The position numbers and the translations under genes were made by a program. The notes beneath the pieces were generated by a model, which saw only the letters and a list, made by a program, of their open reading frames with translations, made no database searches and was not told the origin of the DNA. From the NCBI GenBank assembly GCA_022510955.1, contig JAFLSM010000012.1, positions 1 to 56,004 on the forward strand: 56,004 nucleotides of DNA, written 5' to 3'. Source of the stretch: Ruminococcus sp. Lineage in GTDB: Bacteria; Bacillota; Clostridia; Oscillospirales; Acutalibacteraceae. Positions 1-8,856 of this stretch are shown in pieces. Each line of letters opens with the position of its first letter. Position 1 is the first letter of the stretch.

Positions 1-97
1 AAATGGAAATTTAGCCATCGCTCGTTGTCGCTTGCGACAAACTGAGCGGGCAATATAAATTAGGCATAGTGTGATTTTTCACACTATCTTCCATTTC
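1..97. repeat. Palindromic intergenic repeat (REP/MITE-like)
   Basis: The segment begins AAATGGAA and ends TTCCATTT, an 8-bp terminal inverted repeat. Inside it are two perfect hairpins: TTGTCGC-tt-GCGACAA near 26-41, and ATAGTGTGA-tttt-TCACACTAT near 67-88. No reading frame fits it. It looks like a small non-coding palindromic element; no second copy was found in this window, and its left edge may be cut by the window start. Confidence 0.45.
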
Positions 98-257
98 CAA
101 TTATGTTGTTTAGTAATATTTATTCCGGATAATCAAATGTTTTGCCTGTACCCAAAAAATTGATTTAAATACTGTATTCAGCCGAAATATAAAAATACTT
201 GATATATATTTTGCTTTGATATATACTATTTTTATACTTTGATATGGATGTGATTAT

Positions 258-1016
258 ATGAAAAAACTGATTTCTTGGAATGTCAACGGACTTCGTGCGT
301 GTGTTACAAAGGGATTTCTTGATTTTTTTAATGAGATAGATGCTGATGTGTTCTGTATTCAGGAAAGCAAGCTTCAGGAGGGACAGATTGACCTTGAGCT
401 GAACGGTTATCATCAGTATTGGAATTATGCCGACAAAAAGGGATATTCAGGCACAGCGATATTTAGCAAAGAAGAACCTATTTCGGTTTCGTACGGCATA
501 GGTATTGACGAACATGACCACGAGGGCAGAGTGATAACTGCTGAATTTGAAAACTATTATGTAGTAACTTGTTACACTCCTAATTCTCAAAATGAGCTTA
601 AGCGACTTGATTACAGAATGAAGTGGGAAGATGATTTTAGGAATTATTTAAAGTCACTTGAAAAGAATAAACCTGTAATTTTGTGTGGAGATTTGAATGT
701 CGCTCATACCGAAATAGACCTAAAAAATCCAAAAACAAACCGCAAAAATGCAGGATTTACAGATGAAGAGCGTGCAAAAATGACGGAGCTCCTTAATGAT
801 GATTTTATTGATACCTACCGTCACTTTAATCCTGATACTGAGGGAGTGTATTCATGGTGGTCATACCGCTTTAAGGCTCGTGAAAAGAACGCAGGCTGGC
901 GTATTGACTACTTTATCACATCAAAATCACTTGAGAACAATTTGCTTGGTGCAGATATTCATACAAGCGTTATGGGTTCTGACCATTGTCCTGTTGAGCT
1001 TAGAATTGATTTTTAA
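258..1016 (+). CDS. xth: Exodeoxyribonuclease III (ExoA/Xth family AP endonuclease)
   Basis: 252 residues, the usual length for this family. It hydrolyses abasic sites and trims 3' ends in base-excision repair in the cytoplasm. Visible motifs run in family order: WNVNGLRA at the N-terminus, the metal-binding Glu in IQESKLQ, the GDLNVAH active-site strand around residues 143-149, and the C-terminal GSDHCPV with the catalytic Asp-His pair. The ATG at 258 follows a purine-poor leader (gatgtgattat), so the ribosome site is weak, but no better start exists. It stands alone, followed by a small hairpin before the CobW gene. Confidence 0.95.
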   Translation: MKKLISWNVNGLRACVTKGFLDFFNEIDADVFCIQESKLQEGQIDLELNGYHQYWNYADKKGYSGTAIFSKEEPISVSYGIGIDEHDHEGRVITAEFENYYVVTCYTPNSQNELKRLDYRMKWEDDFRNYLKSLEKNKPVILCGDLNVAHTEIDLKNPKTNRKNAGFTDEERAKMTELLNDDFIDTYRHFNPDTEGVYSWWSYRFKAREKNAGWRIDYFITSKSLENNLLGADIHTSVMGSDHCPVELRIDF

Positions 1017-1050
1017 TCAAATAGAATAACAAAAGAATAGTCTTTTTATA

Positions 1051-1081
1051 AGATGAGATATGTCAAACGGCTCATCTATTT
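1051..1081 (+). terminator. Weak intrinsic terminator after xth
   Basis: AGATGAG (1051-1057) pairs with CTCATCT (1071-1077), followed by a short ATTTT. The stem is only 7 bp and the T-run short, so termination is probably partial. Confidence 0.5.
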
Positions 1082-1115
1082 TAAATACAGAAATTAATAC
1101 AGAAAGGATTTTTAT

Positions 1116-2381
1116 ATGTCAAATCTAAAACTTCCCGTGCCTATTACTTTGCTTACAGGTTATTTAGGCTCAGGTAAAACTACACTCATAAACCATGTCC
1201 TCAATAATCAGGAGGGCTACAAGTGTGCCGTAATTGTCAATGATATCGGCGAAGTCAATATTGACGCAGAGCTTATTCAAAAGACAGGCGTTGTAACTCA
1301 GGAAGGTCAAAATCTTGTTCCTCTTTCAAACGGCTGTATTTGCTGTACTCTTAATGTTGATTTAATTAATCAGATTACCGACCTTATCAAGACGGGTAAA
1401 TTTGATTATATTCTAATTGAGGCAAGCGGTATTTGCGAGCCGTTGCCTATTGCACAGTCGATAGAAGTGCTTGCTGATAATCCTGAAAGCAACACTTCTG
1501 CAATCTGCCGTCTTGATAACATTGTCACTGTTGTTGATGCTTTAAGAATGGCGACAGAATTTGGCTGCGGTGAAAAGCTTATGGATGAAAATATTGAGGA
1601 CGAGGACATTGAAAACCTCTTAATTCAGCAGATTGAGTTCTGCTCAACAATTATCCTCAACAAGACCGATATGGTTGATGATGAACAGCTTGACCGAGTA
1701 AAAACTATGATCAGAGCACTTCAGCCGAAGGCAAGAATTATTGAGTCAACATACGGTAAGGTGCCTGTTGCTGATATACTCGATACTAAGTGCTACGACT
1801 TTGAAGAAACTGCTGCATCAGCAGGCTGGGCACAGGAATTTGATAAACCGAATAATGACGAAGAGGACGAGCATCATCACGAACATGATGAAGAACACCA
1901 CCATCATCATCACCACCACCATCATCACCATGACCACGAGCACGAGGACCATTCACATTGCGACCACGAACACGGTCATTGCTGTTGCGGTCATAATCAC
2001 GATGACGGAGAAGAAGAGTATGGCATCGGTACATTTGTTTACTACCGCCGTCGTCCGTTCAGTGAAGCAAAACTGCATGAATTTGTAAACTCATGGCCAA
2101 AAAGTGTAGTGCGTGCCAAGGGCTTAATATGGTTCTCTGATAAGCGTGATGACGTTTACATCTTTGAACAGGCAGGTGTACAGATTACTGCAACTGAGCA
2201 AGGTAAGTGGCTTGCTGCTTATCCCAAAGAGCAACAGGAAATGTATATATCACAATATCCCGATGTTTTAAAGGATTGGGATGAAAAGTACGGTGACAGA
2301 GAAATCAAGCTTGTGTTTATAGGTCAGCATATGGACAAGCACGCAATTTGTGATGCACTTGACAAGTGCCTTGATGACTAA
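1116..2381 (+). CDS. CobW/COG0523-family GTPase with long His-rich metal-binding tract
   Basis: 421 residues, a G3E-family P-loop GTPase thought to deliver metal (often Zn) to client proteins. Walker A is GYLGSGKTT near residue 16, the family metal motif is NGCICC near 72, and the guanine-specificity motif is NKTD near 182. Between the GTPase and the C-terminal CobW domain (about residues 250-300) lies a tract dominated by His, Asp and Glu, ending in a Cys/His cluster that includes HCCCGH. Such tracts are known in metal chaperones and stores. RBS GAAAGGA precedes the ATG. No metal-uptake gene is next to it, so the metal is not settled by context. Confidence 0.92.
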   Translation: MSNLKLPVPITLLTGYLGSGKTTLINHVLNNQEGYKCAVIVNDIGEVNIDAELIQKTGVVTQEGQNLVPLSNGCICCTLNVDLINQITDLIKTGKFDYILIEASGICEPLPIAQSIEVLADNPESNTSAICRLDNIVTVVDALRMATEFGCGEKLMDENIEDEDIENLLIQQIEFCSTIILNKTDMVDDEQLDRVKTMIRALQPKARIIESTYGKVPVADILDTKCYDFEETAASAGWAQEFDKPNNDEEDEHHHEHDEEHHHHHHHHHHHHDHEHEDHSHCDHEHGHCCCGHNHDDGEEEYGIGTFVYYRRRPFSEAKLHEFVNSWPKSVVRAKGLIWFSDKRDDVYIFEQAGVQITATEQGKWLAAYPKEQQEMYISQYPDVLKDWDEKYGDREIKLVFIGQHMDKHAICDALDKCLDD

Positions 2382-2433
2382 GCTTTACTTTGAAAAGAAT
2401 TTATAAAATCAATATTTATTTGTTATTAGTATA

Positions 2434-2462
2434 AAGAGGGGCAATCGCTCCTCTTTTTTTAT
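2434..2462 (+). terminator. Intrinsic terminator after the CobW gene
   Basis: AAGAGGGGC and GCTCCTCTT form a stem around the loop aatc, followed directly by seven or more T residues: a standard Rho-independent terminator. Confidence 0.88.
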
Positions 2463-2532
2463 TTTTATAACGCTCTATAAGTTGATTTAAATATGTAGTC
2501 TTTAAGCCACGAAGATTTTTACTCCGCTTCAT

Positions 2533-2712
2533 AAGTTTGCTTTATTATGTAACCATTGAACCCGAAGATGCACTTCTGTTATGTGGTAAAGATTATAACA
2601 CTCTATTAAAAGTTAATTTAACTTTATAAGAAATTGCTTGGAAACAGTCGGGCATAAAAGAGTGTTTTTATATGATGCTGTCTGCTCGGATAGGTGAAGT
2701 TCACCGACTGAT
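2533..2712 (+). ncRNA. Candidate structured RNA, copy 1 (long form)
   Basis: No gene lies in the 550 bases between the CobW and PucR genes. This part recurs at 46897-47062 and, for its 3' half, at 39334-39404. The 3' half has an outer stem CAGTCGG/CCGACTG (2644-2650 with 2704-2710), an inner hairpin CATAAAA..TTTTATATG with loop near GAGTG, and an unpaired conserved stretch TCTGCTCGGATAG. A T-run follows the outer stem. The 5' half carries a tandem, diverged unit (ATGTAACCATTG..GAAGAT..ACTTCTG). Strand is inferred from the T-run. I do not recognise it as a known riboswitch. Confidence 0.4.
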
Positions 2713-2827
2713 TTTTAGATATAGTTATAATTGAAATGTATTTTTGCTATTTCCTGTTATAATTAAAGGTATAATATACCAATTATGCAATTCTTATAAA
2801 AATTTAAAGAAAAATTGCAAATAGAGG

Positions 2828-2856
2828 TTGATTTTTTTTGAGTTTTTGTGTAAAAT
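2828..2856 (+). promoter_or_regulatory. Sigma-A-type promoter for the PucR-family gene
   Basis: TTGATT (2828-2833), 17-bp spacer, TAAAAT (2851-2856), about 75 bases before the start codon. It fits the housekeeping consensus but the region is very AT-rich, so chance matches are possible. Confidence 0.45.
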
Positions 2857-2931
2857 TTATATGAAAGATTGTAATTTGACTAAGAATACAATTATTTAAA
2901 ATATTTTGCGGAGAAAACGAGGTAAAAATTC

Positions 2932-4017
2932 ATGTCTAACAGATTATTCCAGGGAATTGTTCACCAGATGAAAGATGCAATCGACAGAACAATCGGTGTT
3001 ATTGATGAAACTTCAGTAGTAATTGCCTGCTCGGAACTTGGTAAAATTGGTGAGGTTAACGAGAGCGTAAATTCAGAAACACTTAATTCAATGGCTCCTT
3101 TTGTTGTAAACGGCTACACATACAAGTCTTTCGGTAATAATGCAAAGTACGATTATGCGGTTTTTGTTCAGGGTACAGATGAGTATGCACAAAAGTATGC
3201 ACAGCTTTTGTCAGTGTCTTTTGCAAGCATTAAGCAGTATTATGATGAAAAGTATGACCGCTCAAACTTCATCAAGAATGTTATTCTTGACAACATTCTT
3301 CCGGGCGATATTTATCTTAAGGCAAGAGAGCTTCATTTTAACAGTGATGTTTCAAGAGTTTGCCTTCTTATCAAAATCACTTCAAAAACTGATGTTTCCG
3401 CATACGATATAATTCAAAATCTTTTCCCTGATAAGTCAAAGGACTTTGTTATTAATATTAACGAGAGCGAAATTGCACTTGTCAAAGAGATTAAGCCAGA
3501 TACTGACGGCCGTGACCTTGAAAAGCTTGCAAGCTCAATTTCCGATACTCTTTCAAGCGAATTTTATACACATTGTGTTGTCGGTATTGGTACAACAGTA
3601 ACAGGTATTAAGGATCTTGCTCGTTCATTTAAAGAGGCTCAGTCTGCTCTTGAGGTTGCAAAGGTATTTGATACAGAGCGTACTATTGTAAGCTATGACA
3701 ACCTTGGTATTGCCCGTCTTATTTATCAGCTTCCTACAACTCTTTGTGAGATGTTCCTAAGAGAAGTTTTTAAGCGTGGTTCTATCGAAAGTCTTGATCA
3801 GGAAACTCTTTTCACAATTCAGCGTTTCTTTGAGAATAACCTTAATGTTTCGGAAACTTCCCGTAAGCTGTTTGTTCACCGTAACACATTGGTTTACAGA
3901 CTTGAAAAAATTAAGAAGCTTACAGGTCTTGACCTTCGTGAGTTTGAGGATGCTATTGTATTCAAGGTAGCTCTTATGGTTAAGAGATACTTAAATGCAA
4001 GTCCAGCAAAATATTAA
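2932..4017 (+). CDS. PucR/CdaR-family transcriptional regulator
   Basis: 361 residues. The C-terminal 60 residues form the PucR-type helix-turn-helix: NLNVSETSRKLFVHRNTLVYRL followed by EKIKKLTGLDLREFEDAI, the hallmark of this family. The middle (about 130-270) resembles the degenerate cyclase-like region of CdaR proteins, and the N-terminal 100 residues are a probable sensor domain. The effector cannot be read from sequence. RBS is weak (GAGGTAAAAATTC). It precedes ftsEX by about 190 bases with a hairpin between, so it is probably a separate unit. Confidence 0.85.
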   Translation: MSNRLFQGIVHQMKDAIDRTIGVIDETSVVIACSELGKIGEVNESVNSETLNSMAPFVVNGYTYKSFGNNAKYDYAVFVQGTDEYAQKYAQLLSVSFASIKQYYDEKYDRSNFIKNVILDNILPGDIYLKARELHFNSDVSRVCLLIKITSKTDVSAYDIIQNLFPDKSKDFVININESEIALVKEIKPDTDGRDLEKLASSISDTLSSEFYTHCVVGIGTTVTGIKDLARSFKEAQSALEVAKVFDTERTIVSYDNLGIARLIYQLPTTLCEMFLREVFKRGSIESLDQETLFTIQRFFENNLNVSETSRKLFVHRNTLVYRLEKIKKLTGLDLREFEDAIVFKVALMVKRYLNASPAKY

Positions 4018-4144
4018 TAACTGTCTAATAAATTACGGCTGATAGCTGTTCGCCTATCTTGATTGCATATGCTTTTTGCTACGGAATTTGTGTGAACATT
4101 TTAATCATTGCCTACTAATTTGCAATTTATACTTAAGCGAATAA

Positions 4145-4173
4145 GCCCTTGAGCTCTGTGCTCAGGGCATTTT
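4145..4173 (+). terminator. Hairpin between the PucR gene and ftsE
   Basis: GCCCTTGAGC pairs with GCTCAGGGC (4145-4154 with 4160-4168), followed by ATTTTG. The stem is strong but the T-run short; it probably ends the upstream transcript. The rest of 4018-4208 shows no gene. Confidence 0.6.
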
Positions 4174-4208
4174 GCGTATTTTGCCACAGAATAAAAAAGG
4201 AGAGTTTT

Positions 4209-4931
4209 ATGATAGATTTTATTAATGTATCCAAAACCTACTCAAATGGCACCAAGGCGCTCAACAATGTGTCGCTTCACATTGACAAAGGTGAATTTGT
4301 GTTTATTGTGGGTGCTTCAGGTGCAGGTAAAAGTACATTTCTAAAGCTTATTATGCGTGAAGAAACCCCTACATCCGGCGAAATTATTATCAATGGTACC
4401 AAGGTATCAAAGCTCAAAAGAAGAAAAGTTCCGTATCTTCGTCGTCATATGGGCATTGTATTTCAGGATTTCAGACTAATTGAAAAAATGAATGTTTTTG
4501 ACAATGTTGCCTTTGCCATGCGTGCAGTGGGTGAGAGTAAAAAAACTATCAATAAGCGTGTGCCATATGTTCTTGACCTTGTAGGACTGACTAATAAGAT
4601 GAAGGACAAGCCAAGTGAACTTTCAGGTGGCGAGCAGCAACGTGTGAGTCTTGCTCGTGCACTTGTAAATAATCCTGAAATCATCATTGCCGACGAGCCT
4701 ACCGGCAATGTTGACCCTGAAATGTCATATGAAATTATTGAATTGCTCAATGAAATCAATTCCAAGGGTACAACAGTCTTGGTAGTTACTCACGAGCATG
4801 AACTTGTCAGGGAATTTCATCGTCGGGTAATCACTATCAACAACGGTTGTATAACTGATGATAGTGCAGATACTTTAAATAATTCAAGCGGTGGATTTGG
4901 AAATTATTATGAGGACGAATCGGTTTATTAA
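4209..4931 (+). CDS. ftsE: Cell division ATP-binding protein FtsE
   Basis: 240 residues from the ATG at 4209, chosen because AAAGGAGAG lies 5 bases upstream; an upstream in-frame ATG at 4149 lacks an RBS and adds 20 unrelated residues. It is the ABC ATPase that, with FtsX, gates periplasmic or cell-wall peptidoglycan hydrolases during division. Walker A GASGAGKST, Q-loop in VFQDFRL, signature LSGGEQQR, Walker B IIIADEPTG and the H-loop VVTHEHE are all present. A short tail after the ATPase core is typical of Firmicutes. ftsX follows after 54 bases with its own RBS. Confidence 0.96.
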   Translation: MIDFINVSKTYSNGTKALNNVSLHIDKGEFVFIVGASGAGKSTFLKLIMREETPTSGEIIINGTKVSKLKRRKVPYLRRHMGIVFQDFRLIEKMNVFDNVAFAMRAVGESKKTINKRVPYVLDLVGLTNKMKDKPSELSGGEQQRVSLARALVNNPEIIIADEPTGNVDPEMSYEIIELLNEINSKGTTVLVVTHEHELVREFHRRVITINNGCITDDSADTLNNSSGGFGNYYEDESVY

Positions 4932-4985
4932 GGATTAAGGTGTTGCCTTAAAACATTCAGGAAAAATGAATGAAAGGATAATGGT

Positions 4986-5885
4986 ATGAGAGGATTTGGT
5001 TATCTTGTAAAAGAGGGCTTCAAGAATGTATGGAGCAACCGAATAATGAGTATTGCGTCTGTTTGTGTACTTATAAGTTGCCTTATTCTTACAGGAGCTG
5101 CGGAATTACTTTCGCTTAATGTAGAAAAGGTAGTTGATTCGGTTGGCCAGTCAAATGAAACCACTGTATATCTCAAGGACAGTGTTTCAGAGCTTGAGGC
5201 TGTGTATATAGGTAAGGACATTGAAAAAATTGATAATGTCACTTCTGTTCGTTTCTACTCAAAGGATGATGCTTTTGCAACCTACAGGGATGATCTTGGA
5301 GATGAATTGTTTGACAGAATTTCTGAGCAAAACAATCCGCTTCCGGATTCATACATTGTTGCAATGGATGATTTATCTCTTTATGAAAACACAATAAAGC
5401 AAATTCAGAAAATTGACGGTGTTGATACAATAAGCAATCGCAGTGAAATTGCAAAAAAATTGACTGACATCAGCAATCTTGTAAACATTATTTGCTTTTG
5501 GATAGTAATTGCATTGATAATAATTTCACTCTTTATTATAGCAAATACAATTCGTGCAACAATGTATTCAAGACGATTTGAAATAAGTATTATGAAATCA
5601 GTTGGTGCAACCAATAGTTTTGTGCGATTGCCCTTCCTTGTTGAAGGTGTAATAATTGGTATTGTTTCATCAATTATCGGCACAGTATGCATTTCTTTGT
5701 TGTATAACGCTGGAATGAACGCTATTGAGCAATTCATTCCGTTTAAGTCAATTCCACTTTCAGATGTTATCATACTTGTTGCATCTGCTTTCCTAATTTC
5801 AGGTGTCTTGATTGGCTTCTTCGGAAGTTTCATTTCAATCAGAAAATACCTCAAAAAGGAAGGTAACGAGATTCTTGGATGGTAA
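4986..5885 (+). CDS. ftsX: Cell division protein FtsX
   Basis: 299 residues, membrane partner of FtsE. Four hydrophobic segments are seen: near residues 20-42, then about 160-190, 220-245 and 260-285. An extracytoplasmic domain of about 115 residues sits between the first two, the standard FtsX topology. This outer domain contacts coiled-coil hydrolases such as EnvC or PcsB, and the next gene encodes such a protein. RBS AAAGGA precedes the ATG at 4986. The stop falls 20 bases before the start of the LytM gene, so the three form one operon. Confidence 0.95.
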   Translation: MRGFGYLVKEGFKNVWSNRIMSIASVCVLISCLILTGAAELLSLNVEKVVDSVGQSNETTVYLKDSVSELEAVYIGKDIEKIDNVTSVRFYSKDDAFATYRDDLGDELFDRISEQNNPLPDSYIVAMDDLSLYENTIKQIQKIDGVDTISNRSEIAKKLTDISNLVNIICFWIVIALIIISLFIIANTIRATMYSRRFEISIMKSVGATNSFVRLPFLVEGVIIGIVSSIIGTVCISLLYNAGMNAIEQFIPFKSIPLSDVIILVASAFLISGVLIGFFGSFISIRKYLKKEGNEILGW

Positions 5886-5905
5886 TAACCAAGGGGGGAC
5901 ATATT

Positions 5906-7240
5906 ATGAAGAAATCTAAAAGAATTTTGAGTGTGCTTTTGAGTGCGTGTATGATTTCAGTTCCGTTTATTACGGCTTTTCCGGCATCAGCTGAGGAGAG
6001 TGTTTCATCGCTTAAGCAACAGCTTGAGGAACTTGAAAATCAAAATCAAAAATACCAGGATATTCTTGATAAAACTCAAAAGGATATAAACGAAAAAGAA
6101 GAATATAGCGAGGCTTTAGTAAATAAGATTGCTGTATTAAATGATAAAATCGGTATTACACATAAATCTATTGACGAGTTAAATGATGATATAGATAAAA
6201 AGCAAAAAGAGATTAACAAGGGAAATGAGGACATTGAAGAACAGATTCAGAGCCTTTGTGAAAGACTCAGAACAATCTATATGGCAGGCAATGCCACTGA
6301 CCTTGAAATCATCTTTGGCGCAAAAGATTTTTCTGACTTTATTGACAAAGTTCAGCTTATAAAAGCCTTGTCGAACTATGATAAGAAACTCATTAATGAA
6401 GTAAATGAAATGCTTGAAAAAATAAACGAACAAAAGCTTAAACTTGAGGATGATAAGTCAGAACTTGAGATTCAGGAAGCGTCGCTTCAAAACGATATTG
6501 ACGACTTAAACGGATTGATCGAAGAAAACGATGCAATTTTAAGAGATCTTTACAGCAGTAGCGCAGATGCTCAGAGTGCCATTAAGGAATTAGAACTTGA
6601 AAGTCAAGAGATTGATAATCAGATCAAGGCTTACTATGCAGCGCAACAGGAGGCAGCAGCTGCCAAAGCAAAGGCCGATCAAAAGATTGAGTCAAACAAT
6701 AACTCTGATAACAGCAATTCTTCACCAACAACTTCTGATAACCAGTCCGATGAAGAAGAAAATAATTCCTCAAACGAGGGAGATAATAATACTCCATCAT
6801 CGGGTGGCGGAATTACCTCATCAGGTTACACTTGGCCTGTTCCGGGTTTCTATTATCTTTCTTCAGAATGGAATGAGGACAGATTCACCTATAATCACGG
6901 TGCAATAGACATTGCAGGATCAGGAATTATGGGCGCAACGGTTGTTGCAGCAGACAGTGGTACAGTAGCCTATTCATACAGCGGATGTGTTCATAACTGG
7001 GGTAAAAACGGTAGCTGCGGCTGTGGCGGCGGATATGGCAATTATGTTATGATTGACCACGGTAACGGCAAAATCACAATTTATGCCCATCTCACAAGTT
7101 TGGCAGTTGGAACAGGACAGTATGTTTCAAAAGGACAAACTGTCGGTTATGTTGGTTCGACAGGTTACTCAACAGGACCACATCTCCACTTTGAATGTCG
7201 TCTGAACGGTGTTAAATATAATCCAATGCTTGAATTTTAA
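5906..7240 (+). CDS. Secreted coiled-coil LytM/M23 peptidase-like protein (EnvC/PcsB-like partner of FtsEX)
   Basis: 444 residues from the ATG at 5906, with AAGGGGGG 7 bases upstream. A signal peptide ends near ASA-EE (about residue 30). A long coiled coil (about 35-255), a Ser/Asn/Asp-rich linker (about 255-305) and a C-terminal M23 domain follow. Zinc ligands appear intact: NHGAID, and HLHFEC near the end, with a further His in YAHLT. The domain carries an unusual Cys-rich insertion (SGCVHNWGK..SCGCGGGYGNYV). Known relatives are activated by FtsEX to cut peptidoglycan at the septum; the operon position supports this role. A paralogue follows at 7580. Confidence 0.9.
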   Translation: MKKSKRILSVLLSACMISVPFITAFPASAEESVSSLKQQLEELENQNQKYQDILDKTQKDINEKEEYSEALVNKIAVLNDKIGITHKSIDELNDDIDKKQKEINKGNEDIEEQIQSLCERLRTIYMAGNATDLEIIFGAKDFSDFIDKVQLIKALSNYDKKLINEVNEMLEKINEQKLKLEDDKSELEIQEASLQNDIDDLNGLIEENDAILRDLYSSSADAQSAIKELELESQEIDNQIKAYYAAQQEAAAAKAKADQKIESNNNSDNSNSSPTTSDNQSDEEENNSSNEGDNNTPSSGGGITSSGYTWPVPGFYYLSSEWNEDRFTYNHGAIDIAGSGIMGATVVAADSGTVAYSYSGCVHNWGKNGSCGCGGGYGNYVMIDHGNGKITIYAHLTSLAVGTGQYVSKGQTVGYVGSTGYSTGPHLHFECRLNGVKYNPMLEF

Positions 7241-7260
7241 TTCAAAAAATTAAATTATAA

Positions 7261-7300
7261 AAGCCTTTGCTTAACACTTGTGGCAAAGGCTTTTTGTTTT
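7261..7300 (+). terminator. Intrinsic terminator of the ftsEX operon
   Basis: AAGCCTTTGC and GCAAAGGCTT form a 10-bp stem, followed by a T-rich tract. It ends the ftsE-ftsX-LytM unit. Confidence 0.9.
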
Positions 7301-7453
7301 AAATAACAATAAGAATTAAAATCTTTGATTTTGTGTAAAATACTGATTATCCGTGTTCTTACAAAACGGCAACAGTGTGTTGAGTATTGTTCAGTAAGCA
7401 TTAAATGTCAACAATAATGTTAAAATATTTCGTTGAAAGTTATGTGAACTTTC

Positions 7454-7481
7454 TTGACATCACATTACAAAATGTTATAAT
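7454..7481 (+). promoter_or_regulatory. Consensus sigma-A promoter for the second LytM gene
   Basis: Perfect TTGACA (7454-7459), 16-bp spacer, perfect TATAAT (7476-7481), about 100 bases before the GTG start. The stretch 7301-7453 shows nothing else that I can support. Confidence 0.8.
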
Positions 7482-7579
7482 TATAATTGATATAAAGAAT
7501 TAAAAATAATAATTACCGTTAGATAAAGCTGATGTTTTATGCTCTTTACAGTGATTAGTATCAGAAAGGAGAGTTTTAA

Positions 7580-8794
7580 GTGAATAGAAAAAAATATAAG
7601 TTTAAAAAGCTTTTGTGTGCTCTCCTTACCATGTGTCTTGTTGCCTGCTCGGTTTCTTTTGCGATAACAGCTCAGGCCGAAAGTATCGATACACTGCAAA
7701 AACAGCTTGACGAACTTGAAAATAAAAATAAAAAATATGAGGAAAATCTTAAAAAGACTAAGGATGATATAAGTAAAAAGGAAGAGTATATCGAAACCTT
7801 AGTCGAAAAAATTGGTTTGCTCGGTGAAAAAATCGGTCTTACAAATAAGTCTATTGAGGAACTCAATGATAGTATTGAAGAGAAGCAAAATGAAATTGAT
7901 CTCGCAAATGAAAATATCGACGATAGGATCAATCTTTTGTGTGAACGACTAAGAATTGTATATATGGCAGGCAGTGCAAGCGACCTTGAAATTATTCTCG
8001 GTGCAAAGGATTTTTCTGATTTTATAGACAAAGCACAGCTTATTAAGACGCTTTCAAATTATGATAAGAAACTGATTGATGAACTCAATCAAAATCTTGA
8101 AAAAATATCCGACCAAAAGCTTTCTCTTGAAGATGATAAGCAGGAGCTTGAGGAACAGGAACAATCCCTTCAGGATGATCTTGATGACCTCAATAACTTG
8201 CTTGATGAAAACAAAGAGGCGCTTAATGATCTTTACAAGGCAAGCAATGATGCAGAGGAGGCAATTAAGCAGGCTGAACTTGAAAGCAAGGAAATCAACG
8301 ACAAAATTACTCAATATTACAAAGAACTTGCACAGTCATCTTCTCTTACATCAGACAGCATTAAGGTAAGTAAATCAGGCTATACCTGGCCTTGTCCCGG
8401 GTATTATACACTTACTTCACTTTGGAACGAGGACAGAACAACTTACAACCACGGCGCAATCGATATTGGTGCAGGCTATGGTGCACAGGTTGTGGCAGCA
8501 TATGAAGGTACAGTAATAGGAGTGTTTAACGGTTGTTCCCACAACTGGGGAAAAGAGTCAAGTTGTGGCTGTGGCGGAGGATATGGTAATTATGTAATGA
8601 TTGACCACGGCAACGGTAAAATGACTATTTACGGTCATTTTACACGGGCTACTGCAGAAGTAGGAGATAAGGTAAAAATTGGACAAACGATTGGCTTTAT
8701 TGGCTCAACGGGTAATTCAACAGGCCCGCATCTTCACTTTGAATGTCGCCTTAACGGTGTAAAATATAATCCTATGCTTGAATATGCCCAATAA
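7580..8794 (+). CDS. Second secreted coiled-coil LytM/M23 peptidase-like protein
   Basis: 404 residues, GTG start with AAAGGAGAG 6 bases upstream. It is a close paralogue of the 5906 gene: signal peptide ending near AQAES, a long coiled coil, and an M23 domain with NHGAID, YGHFT and HLHFEC. The Cys-rich insertion (NGCSHNWGKESSCGCGGGYGNYV) is kept. It lacks the Ser/Asn linker, so the coiled coil joins the catalytic domain almost directly. It has its own consensus promoter and terminator, so it is expressed apart from ftsEX. Likely a second cell-wall hydrolase with different timing; which of the two binds FtsX cannot be told. Confidence 0.88.
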   Translation: MNRKKYKFKKLLCALLTMCLVACSVSFAITAQAESIDTLQKQLDELENKNKKYEENLKKTKDDISKKEEYIETLVEKIGLLGEKIGLTNKSIEELNDSIEEKQNEIDLANENIDDRINLLCERLRIVYMAGSASDLEIILGAKDFSDFIDKAQLIKTLSNYDKKLIDELNQNLEKISDQKLSLEDDKQELEEQEQSLQDDLDDLNNLLDENKEALNDLYKASNDAEEAIKQAELESKEINDKITQYYKELAQSSSLTSDSIKVSKSGYTWPCPGYYTLTSLWNEDRTTYNHGAIDIGAGYGAQVVAAYEGTVIGVFNGCSHNWGKESSCGCGGGYGNYVMIDHGNGKMTIYGHFTRATAEVGDKVKIGQTIGFIGSTGNSTGPHLHFECRLNGVKYNPMLEYAQ

Positions 8795-8810
8795 AACTAA
8801 TTAAATTCAA

Positions 8811-8856
8811 CACCTTTGCATATACTTTACAAAGTATGTATGCAGAGGTGTTTTTT
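8811..8856 (+). terminator. Terminator hairpin overlapping the next gene's ribosome binding site
   Basis: The arm CACCTTTGCATATACTTT (8811-8828) pairs with 8831-8850, allowing a 2-nt bulge and one G-T pair, followed by six T residues. The start codon at 8857 follows the T-run directly, and its Shine-Dalgarno GAGGTG (8845-8850) lies inside the 3' arm. Confidence 0.75.

Noticed and set aside
2533..2712. Cyclic-di-GMP, SAM, THF, ZTP or fluoride riboswitch
   Set aside because: The conserved cores of these classes, as I know them, are not present.
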